From the NCBI RefSeq assembly GCF_003063475.1, contig NZ_NESP01000001.1, positions 62,001-126,000 on the forward strand: a stretch of DNA of 64,000 bases. Direction: 5' to 3'. Origin of the DNA: Limnohabitans curvus (GTDB taxonomy: Bacteria; Pseudomonadota; Gammaproteobacteria; Burkholderiales; Burkholderiaceae_C). Numbering within the stretch: position 1 is the first letter of the stretch; every line of letters begins with the position of its first letter. This document shows, one piece after another, positions 48,370 through 57,985 of the stretch. Under the pieces are notes generated by a model, which saw only the letters and a program-made list of their open reading frames with translations, made no database searches and was not told the DNA's origin. The translations under genes and the position numbers were made by a program.

Positions 48370-49029
48370 ATGATGTTGTCACGTGCCATCACTGCCAAGC
48401 TCGCCGCACTGCTCTTACTGAGCGGCGCAGCACTCTTCGGCTGCGAATTGGTTTGTGCCCAAACGCCATCCCCAACTTCCGCCAAAGCAGCACCCAGCTT
48501 GCCTGGCCGTCCCCTGTGGATGGATTTGACAGAGTCTCAGCAACAAGCGCTCTCCCCCTTGTCTCAGCTGTGGCCGACCATGAACGAGCCACACAAGCGC
48601 AAATGGTTGGCTATTTCCCAAAACTTTGCACAATTGTCTGCAGATGAGCAAAACACCTTGCAAAGCCGCATGCGAGACTGGGCTGCTCTGAGCCCACAGC
48701 AACGCACGGCGGCAAGACTTAATTTTGCAGGGGCTCAACAGTTGCCACAAGAAGACAAGAAAGCAAAATGGGAGGCCTACCAAGCCCTATCCCCCGAAGC
48801 CAAGCAAAAACTTGCAGCCCAACAAAACCAACCTGTTTTAGGGGCCGCACCAGCAGTCAAACCTGTGGCAGCAACCAAGCTAACGTCATCGCCAATAGCC
48901 AACACAAATAAAACATTGCCGCGCATTGCAACAGACCAAGCCGCGCCTGCCACCTTGCTACCCACCCCCGTGACAACCACAATTGCACCGACCAGCCCGG
49001 CCTCTGAAAGCACGGCTACGCCTCAATGA
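48370..49029 (+). CDS. DUF3106-type secreted protein
   Basis: A 219-residue predicted periplasmic or membrane-tethered protein. An N-terminal hydrophobic segment (LAALLLLSGAALFGCELVCAQ; contains a possible lipobox-like LFGC) is followed by the Trp-rich repeated helical core typical of DUF3106: WMDLTESQQQALSPLSQLWPTM, HKRKWLAISQNFAQLSADEQ, RMRDWAALSPQQRTAARLNF, KAKWEAYQALSPEAKQKLA. The tail is long, Thr/Pro/Ala-rich and disordered. The helices resemble Spy/CpxP-like or RsmH sensors only superficially. Sits in the sigma factor operon; its stop overlaps the next start. Confidence 0.82.
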   Translation: MMLSRAITAKLAALLLLSGAALFGCELVCAQTPSPTSAKAAPSLPGRPLWMDLTESQQQALSPLSQLWPTMNEPHKRKWLAISQNFAQLSADEQNTLQSRMRDWAALSPQQRTAARLNFAGAQQLPQEDKKAKWEAYQALSPEAKQKLAAQQNQPVLGAAPAVKPVAATKLTSSPIANTNKTLPRIATDQAAPATLLPTPVTTTIAPTSPASESTATPQ

Positions 49030-49535
49030 TCTCGGATTTGAGGGCTCCCAGCTTACGTCGCCGCATGGCTTGCTGGATCTATGAGGGCCTGCTTTTGTTT
49101 GGTGTGCTCTTTATTTCGGGCTATTTGTTCAGCACCCTCAGCCAATCACGCCACGCGCTAGACAACCGCCACGGGCTGCAAGCCTTCCTCTTTCTGGTTA
49201 TCGGTATTTACTTCACTTGGTTTGGTCACAAAGGCCAAACCTTGGCCATGAAAACTTGGCATATCCGCGTGGTTGATGCCCAAGGTAATGCACTCAGTCA
49301 AAAACGTGCTTTCGCGCGCTACATCGTGAGCTGGATTTGGTTCATCCCCCCCTTGGCTATCATCGCCCCCTACAAACTCACTGGTGGAGAAACCACTGTG
49401 TTGTTCATGGGCTGGGTGGCCGTCTGGGCCTTGCTCAGTCGCTTTCACCCTCAAAGACAGTTTTGGCATGATGTTTTGGCTGGCACACGCTTGGTCAACG
49501 CAGCGCCCGCCGACCCCATAAAGTCCAAGACCTAA
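49026..49535 (+). CDS. RDD family membrane protein
   Basis: A 169-residue integral membrane protein with the RDD signature region: RRRMACWIYEGLLLFGVLFI near the N-terminus, GQTLAMKTWHIRVVDAQGNALSQKRAFARYIVSW in the middle, and FHPQRQFWHDVLAGTRLV at the end, in which the final Asp of the family occurs. Three to four helices. Role unknown in general (proposed transport). It overlaps the DUF3106 gene by 4 bases (ATGA). Confidence 0.9.
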   Translation: MISDLRAPSLRRRMACWIYEGLLLFGVLFISGYLFSTLSQSRHALDNRHGLQAFLFLVIGIYFTWFGHKGQTLAMKTWHIRVVDAQGNALSQKRAFARYIVSWIWFIPPLAIIAPYKLTGGETTVLFMGWVAVWALLSRFHPQRQFWHDVLAGTRLVNAAPADPIKSKT

Positions 49536-49552
49536 ACGTTACAGTTCAACGC

Positions 49553-49933
49553 ATGAGTGCAAACCCACAAAAACACAGAACTGGCCTCGACCGCGTCTGG
49601 CACGCCTTCGGTTACTCACTGAGCGGACTCAAAGCGGGATGGTATGAAAAAGCCTTTCGCCAAGAAGCCATGGGATCATTCTTTTTAGTGCCTTTGTCTT
49701 TTTACGTCGGCCAAACTTGGCTTGAAACAGCCTTGTTGATGGGTACCGTCGTCTTGGTCTTGGTCATTGAATTGCTGAATACAGGCATTGAATCGGCCAT
49801 CGACCGCATTGGCCCCGAATGGCACGAACTGGCCAAACGTGCCAAAGACACAGGCAGCGCTGCCGTGCTGTTGAGCTTGCTGCTTTGCATCGCCGTTTGG
49901 GCCGCAGCCATCTACGCCAACTTTTTCGCTTGA
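49553..49933 (+). CDS. dgkA: Diacylglycerol kinase (prokaryotic DgkA type)
   Basis: A 126-residue trimeric membrane kinase that recycles diacylglycerol to phosphatidate. Recognised by the amphipathic start (RVWHAFGYSLSGLKAGWYEKAFRQEAMGSFFLVPLSF), the ELLNTGIESAIDRIG active-site helix and AKDTGSAAVLLSLLLCIAVWAA. Three membrane helices. It follows RDD gene by 17 bases, so it is probably cotranscribed with the sigma factor operon. Confidence 0.95.
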   Translation: MSANPQKHRTGLDRVWHAFGYSLSGLKAGWYEKAFRQEAMGSFFLVPLSFYVGQTWLETALLMGTVVLVLVIELLNTGIESAIDRIGPEWHELAKRAKDTGSAAVLLSLLLCIAVWAAAIYANFFA

Positions 49934-49941
49934 AGACGTTC

Positions 49942-50529
49942 ATGAGCAACCCAGCTTTTTCTGTTTGCGTCTACTGCGGTTCACGCAGCGGCGCTCAGCC
50001 CGAATACGCCAATGTGGCTCGCCAAGTTGGCACTTGGATTGGTCAACACAACGGCCAACTGGTGTACGGCGGCGGCAACAACGGTTTGATGGGCCTGGTG
50101 GCACAAGCCACCGCTGACGCGGGTGGACGTGTGGTGGGCATCATCCCAAAAGCACTTCAAACCAAAGAAAACACCCGCACCGCATGTACCGAACTGCACG
50201 TGGTGGACACCATGCACGAACGCAAACACATGATGGCCGAACGTGCCGATGTGTTTTTAGCCATACCAGGCGGGATTGGCACCTTTGAAGAATTCTTTGA
50301 GGTGTGGACCTGGCGCCAGCTTGGTTATCACGACAAACCCATTGGTTTGCTCAACACTCAGGGCTATTACGACGGCTTACTGCAGTTTGCGCAAAACAGC
50401 GTGAATCAAGGCTTTTTAAACGATTGGCAAATGGACTTGATTCGCAGCGGCACAGAGCCAACCGCCTTGCTGCAAGATCTGGTGCAAGCTGCAGGTTTTT
50501 CGCCTGAACCTCAACTGGCCGGCCTCTAA
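49942..50529 (+). CDS. LOG-family protein (TIGR00730-type nucleotide 5'-monophosphate phosphoribohydrolase)
   Basis: A 195-residue Rossmann-fold protein. Diagnostic motifs are VCVYCGSRSGAQPEY at residues 9-23, LVYGGGNNGLMG at 40-51, the MHERKHMMAERADVFLAIPGGIGTFEEFFEVWTW block with PGGxGTxxE near residue 110. Members cleave AMP-type or cytokinin nucleotides to base plus ribose-5-phosphate. The start is the ATG at 49942, 8 bases after the dgkA stop; the longer in-frame ORF reads into dgkA. Confidence 0.93.
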   Translation: MSNPAFSVCVYCGSRSGAQPEYANVARQVGTWIGQHNGQLVYGGGNNGLMGLVAQATADAGGRVVGIIPKALQTKENTRTACTELHVVDTMHERKHMMAERADVFLAIPGGIGTFEEFFEVWTWRQLGYHDKPIGLLNTQGYYDGLLQFAQNSVNQGFLNDWQMDLIRSGTEPTALLQDLVQAAGFSPEPQLAGL

Positions 50530-50541
50530 TTTCACACGCAT

Positions 50542-50576
50542 AAAAAAAGCCGCAGCCCTGATAGGCTGCGGCTTTT
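50542..50576. terminator. Bidirectional terminator between the LOG gene and glnB
   Basis: A7 with stem AAAAGCCGCAGCC/GGCTGCGGCTTTT and a 6-base loop; serves two converging genes. Confidence 0.92.
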
Positions 50577-50607
50577 GCATTTGAAAAACGAAACTTAAAT
50601 CGCTAAA

Positions 50608-50964
<357 letters not shown>

Positions 50965-50981
50965 TCAATGGAAGGGCCTGG

Positions 50982-52676
50982 TCAGGCGCGAAATTTATTG
51001 GTTATAGGATAACGCCAATCCTTGCCAAAACTGCGATGGGTCACACGAATCCCCACGGGCGATTGACGGCGTTTGTACTCGTTGATGCGAATCAAACGGG
51101 TCACCTTCTCCACATCGGCACGCGCAAAGCCTGCGGCCATGATGTCGTCCGAGCTTTGGTCGTTCTCCATGAAGCGCGCAATGATCTCGTCCAACACCTC
51201 ATACGGCGGCAAGCTGTCTTGGTCAGTTTGGTCGGGGCGCAACTCAGCACTCGGCGGGCGCGTGATGATGCGCTCAGGAATGGGATCGGTTCCAGTGCTG
51301 TAGGGGTCGTGGGCATTGCGCCAACGCGCCAACTTGAACACCAAGGTCTTGGCCACGTCTTTCAACACCGCAAATCCACCCGCCATGTCGCCGTAGAGCG
51401 TGCAATAGCCCGTGGCCATTTCGCTCTTGTTGCCCGTGGTCAACACGATGGAACCAAACTTGTTAGACAAGGCCATCAGCAACGTGCCGCGAATGCGGGC
51501 TTGGATGTTTTCTTCGGTGGTGTCGAGCTGCGTGCCTTCAAAGTTGGCTTTGAGCGAACCCAAGAACGCCTCAAACTCCGGCACGATGGACACCTCGTCG
51601 TAGCGCACGCCCATGCGTTTGGCCATGTCACGCGCATCGACCCAGCTGATCTCGGCCGTGTACGGCGACGGCATCATCACCGTGCGCACTTTGTCTGCAC
51701 CCAAAGCATCCACAGCAATGGCCAACACCAAGGCCGAATCAATCCCACCCGACAAACCCAACAAGGCGCCAGGGAAACCATTTTTACCAATGTAGTCACG
51801 CACGCCCAGCACGAGGGCGTGCCACAGATCGGCTTCTAGCGAACCATCTTCAGCCACGTCGCCTGACAGATGCATCGTCGCAGAGCCGCTGCTAGACGCA
51901 GCCTGTGTCGCCTGCTCACGCGTCACATCCACCGTGAACGCAGTCACCTCAAAACTCGACGCACGTGCCGCCAACGCGCCATCGGCATTGAGTGCAAATG
52001 AGCGGCCTTCAAAGACCACCTCGTCTTGACCACCCACCAAATGCGCGTAAATCAGCGGCAAACCTGTGGCTTGCACACGACCACGCATGGCTTGCTCGCG
52101 CTCGTCGCCCTTACCCACATGAAATGGCGACGCGTTGATCACGGCCAACAGCTCGGCACCTGCCGCTTTGGCGTCCGCAGCAGGCGCATCGAACCAAGCA
52201 TCTTCACAAATCAACAGACCCACTTTCGTGCCAGCCACGTCAAACACACAAGGCTGGTTGCCCGCCACGAAATAGCGGCGCTCGTCAAACACTTGGTAAT
52301 TGGGCAGCTCACGCTTGGCGTAAGACGCAACAACTTGGCCCTCGCACACCACACTCGCCATGTTGAAGCGGCGTTGCACAGACACCGAACGTGTGCGCTC
52401 ATCGCCACCTGAAGGGTGGCCGACCACCACATGCAAGCCCTTTAACCCGCTCAAGGCAGCGGACACTGTTTTCAAGGCATCATCACAAGCCTGAATGAAT
52501 GAGGGGCGAAGGAATAAATCTTCGGCAGCGTAGCCGCAAAGCGACAGCTCGGGCGTGAGCACCAAGCGCGCGCCGTCTTGATACGCTTCCGTGGCGCAAT
52601 TGATGATCTTCTGGGCGTTACCCGCCATGTCGCCCACCACGAAATTCAATTGAGCAACACAAATTTTGAGAGTCAT
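50982..52676 (-). CDS. nadE: NAD+ synthase (glutamine-hydrolysing)
   Basis: A 564-residue two-domain enzyme. The N-terminal nitrilase-like glutaminase has its Glu-Lys-Cys triad in LTPELSLCGY, SYAKRELPNYQVF and GLLICEDAWFDAPA; the C-terminal synthetase has the ATP-pyrophosphatase loop LGLSGGIDSALVLAI and GNKSEMATGYCTLYGDMAGGF. It can therefore use glutamine as nitrogen donor. The ATG at 52676 is chosen over a GTG at 52688. The adjoining glnB suggests linkage of NAD synthesis to nitrogen status. Confidence 0.97.
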   Translation of the reverse strand: MTLKICVAQLNFVVGDMAGNAQKIINCATEAYQDGARLVLTPELSLCGYAAEDLFLRPSFIQACDDALKTVSAALSGLKGLHVVVGHPSGGDERTRSVSVQRRFNMASVVCEGQVVASYAKRELPNYQVFDERRYFVAGNQPCVFDVAGTKVGLLICEDAWFDAPAADAKAAGAELLAVINASPFHVGKGDEREQAMRGRVQATGLPLIYAHLVGGQDEVVFEGRSFALNADGALAARASSFEVTAFTVDVTREQATQAASSSGSATMHLSGDVAEDGSLEADLWHALVLGVRDYIGKNGFPGALLGLSGGIDSALVLAIAVDALGADKVRTVMMPSPYTAEISWVDARDMAKRMGVRYDEVSIVPEFEAFLGSLKANFEGTQLDTTEENIQARIRGTLLMALSNKFGSIVLTTGNKSEMATGYCTLYGDMAGGFAVLKDVAKTLVFKLARWRNAHDPYSTGTDPIPERIITRPPSAELRPDQTDQDSLPPYEVLDEIIARFMENDQSSDDIMAAGFARADVEKVTRLIRINEYKRRQSPVGIRVTHRSFGKDWRYPITNKFRA

Positions 52677-52720
52677 GGCAGCAGGCACGTGTCCAAAGTA
52701 AAACAGGTCTAAAAAAGCAA

Positions 52721-53896
52721 ATGGATTATGTCATCCGCGTCCACGCGAGCCCGCTCGATATCCCTGCAGCCGCGTGGGATGCACTGCTCGCTCAGCAAGA
52801 CGCGCCCTCGCCCTTCATGCAGCACGCCTATCTGGCGGCCTTGCACGCCAGCGGCAGTGCCACACCCGAGACGGGCTGGACTCCGCAATTTGTGACGCTA
52901 TGGCAAGGCGAGGCATTGGCCGCCGCAAGCGCGCTCTACCTCAAAGACCACTCCTACGGCGAATACGTGTTCGACTGGGCATGGGCCAACGCCTATGCCG
53001 ACCACGGCCTGAACTACTTCCCCAAAACCACGTGTGCCGTGCCGTTCACGCCCGTGCCTGGATCACGCTTACTGGCTGTGGATGCCACCGCTCGCCAAAC
53101 CTTGCTCAAAGCCATGTTGGAGGTAGCCCAACAGCACCAACTGTCCTCGTTGCATTTGTTGTTTACCAGCTCCGACGACCGTGCTGCTTGCAACGCCCTT
53201 GGCCTGATGCAGAGACAAACCGTGCAATTCCATTGGCACAACGCCGACCTGCAAGGCACGCCCTTTGAGAGCTTCGATACTTTCTTGGCAAGCCTATCCC
53301 AAGAGAAACGCAAAAAAATCAAACAAGAACGCCGCCGCGTGGCCGATGCAGGCGTGACGTTTCGCACCTCAGTCGGCTCCGCCATCAGCACAGCTGACTG
53401 GGATTTTTTCTACCAATGCTACGAGCGCACTTACCTCGAACACGGCAACGCGCCGTACCTGAGCCGCACCTTCTTTGAACACATGCAGCGCGATATGCCT
53501 GAGAACTGGGTGCTGTTTGTGGCCGAGCGCGACAACCGCCCCATCGCCAGCAGCTTGGTGGCTGTGCAGGGGCTAGGCTGCGCAGAGGCCGTTGCCTATG
53601 GCCGCTACTGGGGCGCGTTAGAGCGCGTGGACTGCCTGCACTTTGAAGCCTGCTACTACCAACCTTTGAACTGGTGCATCGCCAACGGCGTGCAACGCTT
53701 TGAAGGCGGCGCCCAAGGCGAACACAAAATGGCCCGCGCCCTCATGCCCGTGCCCACCTACAGCGCACATTGGCTGGCCCACCCCGCGTTTGCAGATGCC
53801 GTGGAACGGTTTCTTGAACGTGAGTCAGCGGGTGTTGACAACTACCTCGACCACTTGGCCGAGCGCAGCCCCTTTAAACGCCAAGAGCCTCAATAG
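52721..53896 (+). CDS. GNAT/FemAB-like N-acyltransferase (DUF482-type)
   Basis: A 391-residue protein of the family annotated as GNAT or peptidoglycan-biosynthesis-like (formerly DUF482). Features are SPFMQHAYLAALHASGSATPETGWTPQF near the N-terminus, LHLLFTSSDDRAAC, RRKKIKQERRRV-like SQEKRKKIKQERRRVADAGV, and a C-terminal GNAT-type half (FVAERDNRPIASSLVAVQG; YGRYWGALERVDCLHFEACYYQPLNWCIANG; FEGGAQGEHKMARALMPVP). The substrate is not known. Divergent from nadE with 44 bases between. Confidence 0.88.
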   Translation: MDYVIRVHASPLDIPAAAWDALLAQQDAPSPFMQHAYLAALHASGSATPETGWTPQFVTLWQGEALAAASALYLKDHSYGEYVFDWAWANAYADHGLNYFPKTTCAVPFTPVPGSRLLAVDATARQTLLKAMLEVAQQHQLSSLHLLFTSSDDRAACNALGLMQRQTVQFHWHNADLQGTPFESFDTFLASLSQEKRKKIKQERRRVADAGVTFRTSVGSAISTADWDFFYQCYERTYLEHGNAPYLSRTFFEHMQRDMPENWVLFVAERDNRPIASSLVAVQGLGCAEAVAYGRYWGALERVDCLHFEACYYQPLNWCIANGVQRFEGGAQGEHKMARALMPVPTYSAHWLAHPAFADAVERFLERESAGVDNYLDHLAERSPFKRQEPQ

Positions 53897-53925
53897 TCAA
53901 GCAGGCATAAAAAGCCCGCAGAAAC

Positions 53926-53952
53926 AAAAAAGCCCGCTAGGTAGCGGGCTTT
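53926..53952. terminator. Bidirectional terminator between GNAT gene and ppa
   Basis: Stem AAAGCCCGC/GCGGGCTTT with loop TAGGTA, flanked by A and T runs; a second partial AAAGCCCGC copy at 53911-53919 precedes it. Confidence 0.85.
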
Positions 53953-53971
53953 CGATGGACGCCACGAAGAA

Positions 53972-54499
53972 TTACTTCTTGTAGTTGGCCATACCGTCCA
54001 AGATTTCTTTGTGGGCAGACTCAATGCCTTCCCAGCCCTTGACCTTGACCCACTTGCCTTTTTCGAGGTCTTTGTAGTGTTCAAAGAAGTGGGCAATTTG
54101 TTGCAACTGCAACTCATGGATATCGTCTAAAGACTTGATGTTGCTGTAACGGGCCAAGATTTTTTCAGTAGGCACAGCCAACACTTTGCCGTCCACGCCG
54201 CCTTCGTCTTCCATCAACAAGATGCCCAACGCACGGCAAGGCACCACCACGCCAGGTGGCAATGGGAAAGGTGTCATCACCAACACGTCCACGGGGTCGC
54301 CGTCGCCCGCGATGGTTTGTGGTACGTAGCCGTAGTTGGTGGGGTAATGCATAGCCGTACCCATGAAACGGTCCACAAACAGAGCGCCAGACTCTTTGTC
54401 GACTTCGTACTTCACAGGATCCGAGTTCATCGGGATTTCGATGATCACGTTGAAGGCTTCAGGAACTTTGCTACCGGGGGTGACTTTATTCAGGGACAT
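53972..54499 (-). CDS. ppa: Inorganic pyrophosphatase
   Basis: A 175-residue class I soluble pyrophosphatase. Active-site residues lie in [38 protein letters not shown] and [27 protein letters not shown] (the DxDPxD metal-binding signature), with [16 protein letters not shown] near the C-terminus. Same length as E. coli Ppa (176). Confidence 0.97.
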   Translation of the reverse strand: MSLNKVTPGSKVPEAFNVIIEIPMNSDPVKYEVDKESGALFVDRFMGTAMHYPTNYGYVPQTIAGDGDPVDVLVMTPFPLPPGVVVPCRALGILLMEDEGGVDGKVLAVPTEKILARYSNIKSLDDIHELQLQQIAHFFEHYKDLEKGKWVKVKGWEGIESAHKEILDGMANYKK

Positions 54500-54593
54500 G
54501 GTGTCTTGTTATAAAAGTTAAAAAAGAAACACAGAGGATTAGCCCCGATTTTACTTTCACGGGGCTTGCGTCTCTGCGTTGTCTTTGAAACTG

Positions 54594-54737
54594 TTATTCG
54601 TGGGTGCTTTTACCGGTTTCGTCCATCAACCCTAGGAAAACGCGCAAAAAGTACACAGCCATGGCCAAGATAAAAACAATCACAGCCACGCTCATCAGGC
54701 CGTAGTCGGTCGAAAAAAGGTCAATCCAAGCTTTCAT
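54594..54737 (-). CDS. DUF3149-type membrane miniprotein
   Basis: A 47-codon ORF not long enough for most ORF cutoffs: start [13 protein letters not shown], one membrane helix ([22 protein letters not shown]) and a charged tail ending STHE. A GGAGTAAC precedes the ATG at a proper distance. The pattern LFSTDxGLMS is the one I associate with DUF3149, a short Burkholderiales/Neisseriales membrane protein family without known function. It lies upstream of ppa on the same strand (94 bases apart) and divergent to moaA. Confidence 0.82.
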   Translation of the reverse strand: MKAWIDLFSTDYGLMSVAVIVFILAMAVYFLRVFLGLMDETGKSTHE

Positions 54738-54845
54738 GGGGTTACTCCTATCAATTGCAATGCCCCTACTTTGCCCCGTCTCAACGCTTGTCGCACTGAT
54801 CTACATCAAGGCTTAGGGGATTCGTGGCTCAGGCAAAATCAAAAC

Positions 54846-56021
54846 ATGTCTGAACGCGTGATTCCCTTGGTCGATCAACGGCTGCTTGCCTTACCGGCCA
54901 CCCTCCCTTTGCAACCCATTGCAGCCAATGGTTTGCTCAGCGACAGCTTGGGTCGCCCACTGCATGATTTGCGCATCAGCGTGACCGACCGTTGCAACTT
55001 TCGCTGCAACTACTGCATGCCCAAAGAGGTGTTCAACAAAGATTACGCCTACCTGCCTCATGGTGACTTGCTGAACTTTGAAGAAATCACCCGCCTTGCC
55101 AAAGTGTTTGTGTCCCACGGCGTGCTCAAAATTCGCCTCACCGGTGGCGAGCCTCTGTTGCGCAAAAACCTTGAAATCTTGGTGGACCAGCTGGCCAATA
55201 TCCAAACGCCTGACGGTACGCCGCTAGACCTCACCCTCACCACCAACGGCTCGCTCTTGGCCCGCAAAGCCAAGTCACTCAAAGACGCGGGCCTGAACCG
55301 CGTGACCGTGAGCCTAGACGGCTTGGACGATGCCGTGTTCCGCGCCATGAACGATGTGGACTTCCCCGTGTCTGATGTACTGGACGGCATTGCCGCGGCC
55401 AAAGACGCCGGCTTAGGGCTGGATGCCAACGGCCAATTGACCGGCCTCAAAGTGAACATGGTGGTCAAGCGGCGCACCAACGTCGACCAAATCTTGCCCA
55501 TGGCCCGCCACTTTCGCGGCAGCGGCATCACGCTGCGCTTCATCGAATACATGGATGTGGGCGCAACCAATGGCTGGTGCATGGACGATGTGTTGCCCTC
55601 TGCCGACGTGATTCAACGCCTGCAACAAGAATTCCCACTCGTGGCCTTAGAGGCCAGCGCACAAGGCGAAACCGCACAACGCTGGGGCTATGCCAACGCC
55701 GCAGGCGTGTTCGATCCTGCCTTGGGCGAAGTGGGTGTGATCAGCAGCGTGACCCAAGCGTTTTGCCGCGACTGCAACCGCGCCCGCCTCTCCACCGAAG
55801 GCAAGCTCTACCTTTGTTTGTTTGCCACACAGGGCTATGACTTGCGCAGCCTCATGCGAGGGGGGCAAGCCAGCGATGCCGATATTGCGTCGGCCATCGG
55901 CCATATTTGGCAAGGCCGCGACGACCGCTATTCCGAACTCCGCGCCTCCCTGCCCGCTGACAGCTCACCTGACGGTTCATCTGCGGCACGTCGCGTCGAG
56001 ATGAGCTACATCGGTGGCTAA
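54846..56021 (+). CDS. moaA: GTP 3',8-cyclase MoaA
   Basis: A 391-residue radical-SAM enzyme for the first step of molybdenum cofactor synthesis. The first 4Fe-4S cluster is bound by CxxxCxxC (Cys50, 54 and 57, in [14 protein letters not shown]); the second by [18 protein letters not shown] near the C-terminus; [19 protein letters not shown] SAM contacts are present; the last residues are GG, needed for activity. The ATG at 54846 is preferred to an upstream ATG at 54771, which adds 25 unlikely residues. First of moaA-mobA-moeA. Confidence 0.97.
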   Translation: MSERVIPLVDQRLLALPATLPLQPIAANGLLSDSLGRPLHDLRISVTDRCNFRCNYCMPKEVFNKDYAYLPHGDLLNFEEITRLAKVFVSHGVLKIRLTGGEPLLRKNLEILVDQLANIQTPDGTPLDLTLTTNGSLLARKAKSLKDAGLNRVTVSLDGLDDAVFRAMNDVDFPVSDVLDGIAAAKDAGLGLDANGQLTGLKVNMVVKRRTNVDQILPMARHFRGSGITLRFIEYMDVGATNGWCMDDVLPSADVIQRLQQEFPLVALEASAQGETAQRWGYANAAGVFDPALGEVGVISSVTQAFCRDCNRARLSTEGKLYLCLFATQGYDLRSLMRGGQASDADIASAIGHIWQGRDDRYSELRASLPADSSPDGSSAARRVEMSYIGG

Positions 56022-56046
56022 GCGCAACCCTACCCAACACACCCAC

Positions 56047-56685
56047 ATGACACACAGCATTGAACCCCAAGACATCACCGGCCTCATCTTGGCCGGAGGC
56101 CGAGGCAGCCGCATGGGCGGCGTGGACAAAGGCTTGCAAAACTTCAACGGCATCCCGCTGGCCTTGCACACCCTCATGCGCCTAGGCCCCCAAGTAGAAA
56201 CCGTGATGGTCAATGCCAACCGCAACCTCTCGGCCTACGAGTCGTTTGGAGCCTCTGTCTGGCCCGATGCCTCGGCTGACTTTGCAGGGCCGCTGTCGGG
56301 TTTTTTGGTGGGCCTAGAGCGCGCCGAAACGCCCTACGTGCTGACCGTGCCGTGCGACACACCGCGCCTGCCACTCGACCTGGCCGAGCGCTTGGCCGCA
56401 GCCATGGTGCGCGAAAACGCCGACATCGCCATGGCCGCAGCACCCGAGACCGATGACCAAGGCCAAACCCAAATTCGCACGCAACCTGTGTTTTGCTTGA
56501 TGAAAATTGAGCTCTCCGAAAGCTTGGTCAAGTTCACCCACGCCGGTGGCCGCAAGATTGACGCATGGACCGCACAGCACAACACCGTGGTCGTGGCCTT
56601 TGACGCCCCGGGTGACGACCCGCTGGCCTTTGCCAACGTCAACACCTTGAACGAACTGCAAGCCCTCGAAAACGCCGCGCCATGA
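56047..56685 (+). CDS. mobA: Molybdenum cofactor guanylyltransferase MobA
   Basis: A 212-residue nucleotidyltransferase that adds GMP to Mo-molybdopterin. The NTP-binding [21 protein letters not shown] at about residues 11-31 and [18 protein letters not shown] (metal-binding Asp) are clear. The start is the ATG at 56047; an in-frame GTG upstream lies inside the end of moaA. Its stop overlaps moeA by 4 bases. Implies MGD-type (DMSO-reductase family) enzymes in this organism. Confidence 0.96.
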   Translation: MTHSIEPQDITGLILAGGRGSRMGGVDKGLQNFNGIPLALHTLMRLGPQVETVMVNANRNLSAYESFGASVWPDASADFAGPLSGFLVGLERAETPYVLTVPCDTPRLPLDLAERLAAAMVRENADIAMAAAPETDDQGQTQIRTQPVFCLMKIELSESLVKFTHAGGRKIDAWTAQHNTVVVAFDAPGDDPLAFANVNTLNELQALENAAP

Positions 56686-57965
56686 AAAGCATCGACGACA
56701 TCGCCGCTGCCCTGCAAGGCTACGACCCACAAGCCTTGAGCGTGGACCAAGTCAACGCGTTTTTGCATGAACTCGTGCAACCCGTGTCTACCGACGAGTC
56801 GCAAGACCTGTATTTGTTTGACGCACTGGGCCGCGTACTGGCACAAGACGTCATCTCCCCCATCAGCGTGCCTGCGCACAACAACTCGGCCATGGATGGC
56901 TTTGCGTTTGATGCAGCTCAGCTACAAGCCGCTCAGCCCCTCACCCTGCGCGTGGTGGGCACCGCACTGGCGGGCAAAGCCTGGCAAGGCAAGGTCAACG
57001 CAGGCGAATGCCTGAAGATCATGACCGGCGCCATCCTGCCCGATGGACTCGACACCGTGGTGCCGCAAGAGTTGGCCCACATCAAGACCGAACACGATGT
57101 GACCACAGTCACCCTCCCTCCCAAGCTCTTGAAAGCCGGCGACAACCGCCGCTTAGCGGGCGAGGACCTGATGCAAGGCCAACCCGCCTTGAAAGCGGGA
57201 CAACACCTCACACCGGCCGCCCTTGGGTTGATCGCCAGCTTAGGCCTGCCTGATGTGCGGGTACACCGCCATTTGCGCGTGGCTTATTTCTCCACCGGTG
57301 ACGAAGTGATGAGCTTGGGCGAATCACCGCGTGAAGGCGCGGTGTACGACAGTAACCGCTTCACCATCTTTGGCTTGCTCACACGTCTGGGCTGTGAGGT
57401 GATCGACATGGGCGTGGTGCGCGACGATCCGGCGCTTTTAGAAGCGGCGTTCGCCAAAGCTGCGCAAGAAGCCGATGCCATCATCACCAGCGGTGGCGTG
57501 AGCGTGGGCGAAGCCGACTTCACCAAAGCCATGATGAAAAAACTCGGCGATGTGGCCTTTTGGAAAATCGCCATGCGCCCGGGTCGCCCCATGGCCGTGG
57601 GGCGCATTGGCAAATCGGTGCTGTTTGGCTTGCCCGGCAACCCCGTGGCAGTGATGGTCACCTTCCTCGCCTTTGTGCGCCCTGCACTCTTGCGCATGAT
57701 GGGCAGCACCGCCCAGCCAGCGCCGCTGCTGCGCGCTAAAAGCTTGGAGCCTCTGCGCAAAAAAGCAGGCCGTACCGAGTACCAACGTGGCTTTGTCAGC
57801 AGCGCCGCAGATGGCACGCTGCAAGTGCGTACCACCGGCAACCAAGGCTCAGGCGTGCTGAGCTCCATGGTGCAAGGCAATGGCCTCATCGTGCTGCACC
57901 ACGACCAAGGCAACGTGGCCGTGGGCGACGAGGTCGATGTGATGATGTTTGAGGGCGCTATTTAA
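56682..57965 (+). CDS. moeA: Molybdopterin molybdenumtransferase MoeA
   Basis: A 427-residue enzyme that inserts molybdenum into adenylylated molybdopterin. The MoeA motifs [14 protein letters not shown] (about 66-79), [23 protein letters not shown], the TGDEV(M)SLGE and YDSNRFTI blocks, [13 protein letters not shown] and [22 protein letters not shown] are present; the C-terminal domain IV is complete. It overlaps mobA (ATGA) and ends 20 bases from the convergent RND permease gene, with no obvious terminator between. Confidence 0.97.
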   Translation: MKSIDDIAAALQGYDPQALSVDQVNAFLHELVQPVSTDESQDLYLFDALGRVLAQDVISPISVPAHNNSAMDGFAFDAAQLQAAQPLTLRVVGTALAGKAWQGKVNAGECLKIMTGAILPDGLDTVVPQELAHIKTEHDVTTVTLPPKLLKAGDNRRLAGEDLMQGQPALKAGQHLTPAALGLIASLGLPDVRVHRHLRVAYFSTGDEVMSLGESPREGAVYDSNRFTIFGLLTRLGCEVIDMGVVRDDPALLEAAFAKAAQEADAIITSGGVSVGEADFTKAMMKKLGDVAFWKIAMRPGRPMAVGRIGKSVLFGLPGNPVAVMVTFLAFVRPALLRMMGSTAQPAPLLRAKSLEPLRKKAGRTEYQRGFVSSAADGTLQVRTTGNQGSGVLSSMVQGNGLIVLHHDQGNVAVGDEVDVMMFEGAI

Positions 57966-57985
57966 GCGCCTATAAGAAGGTGGGG

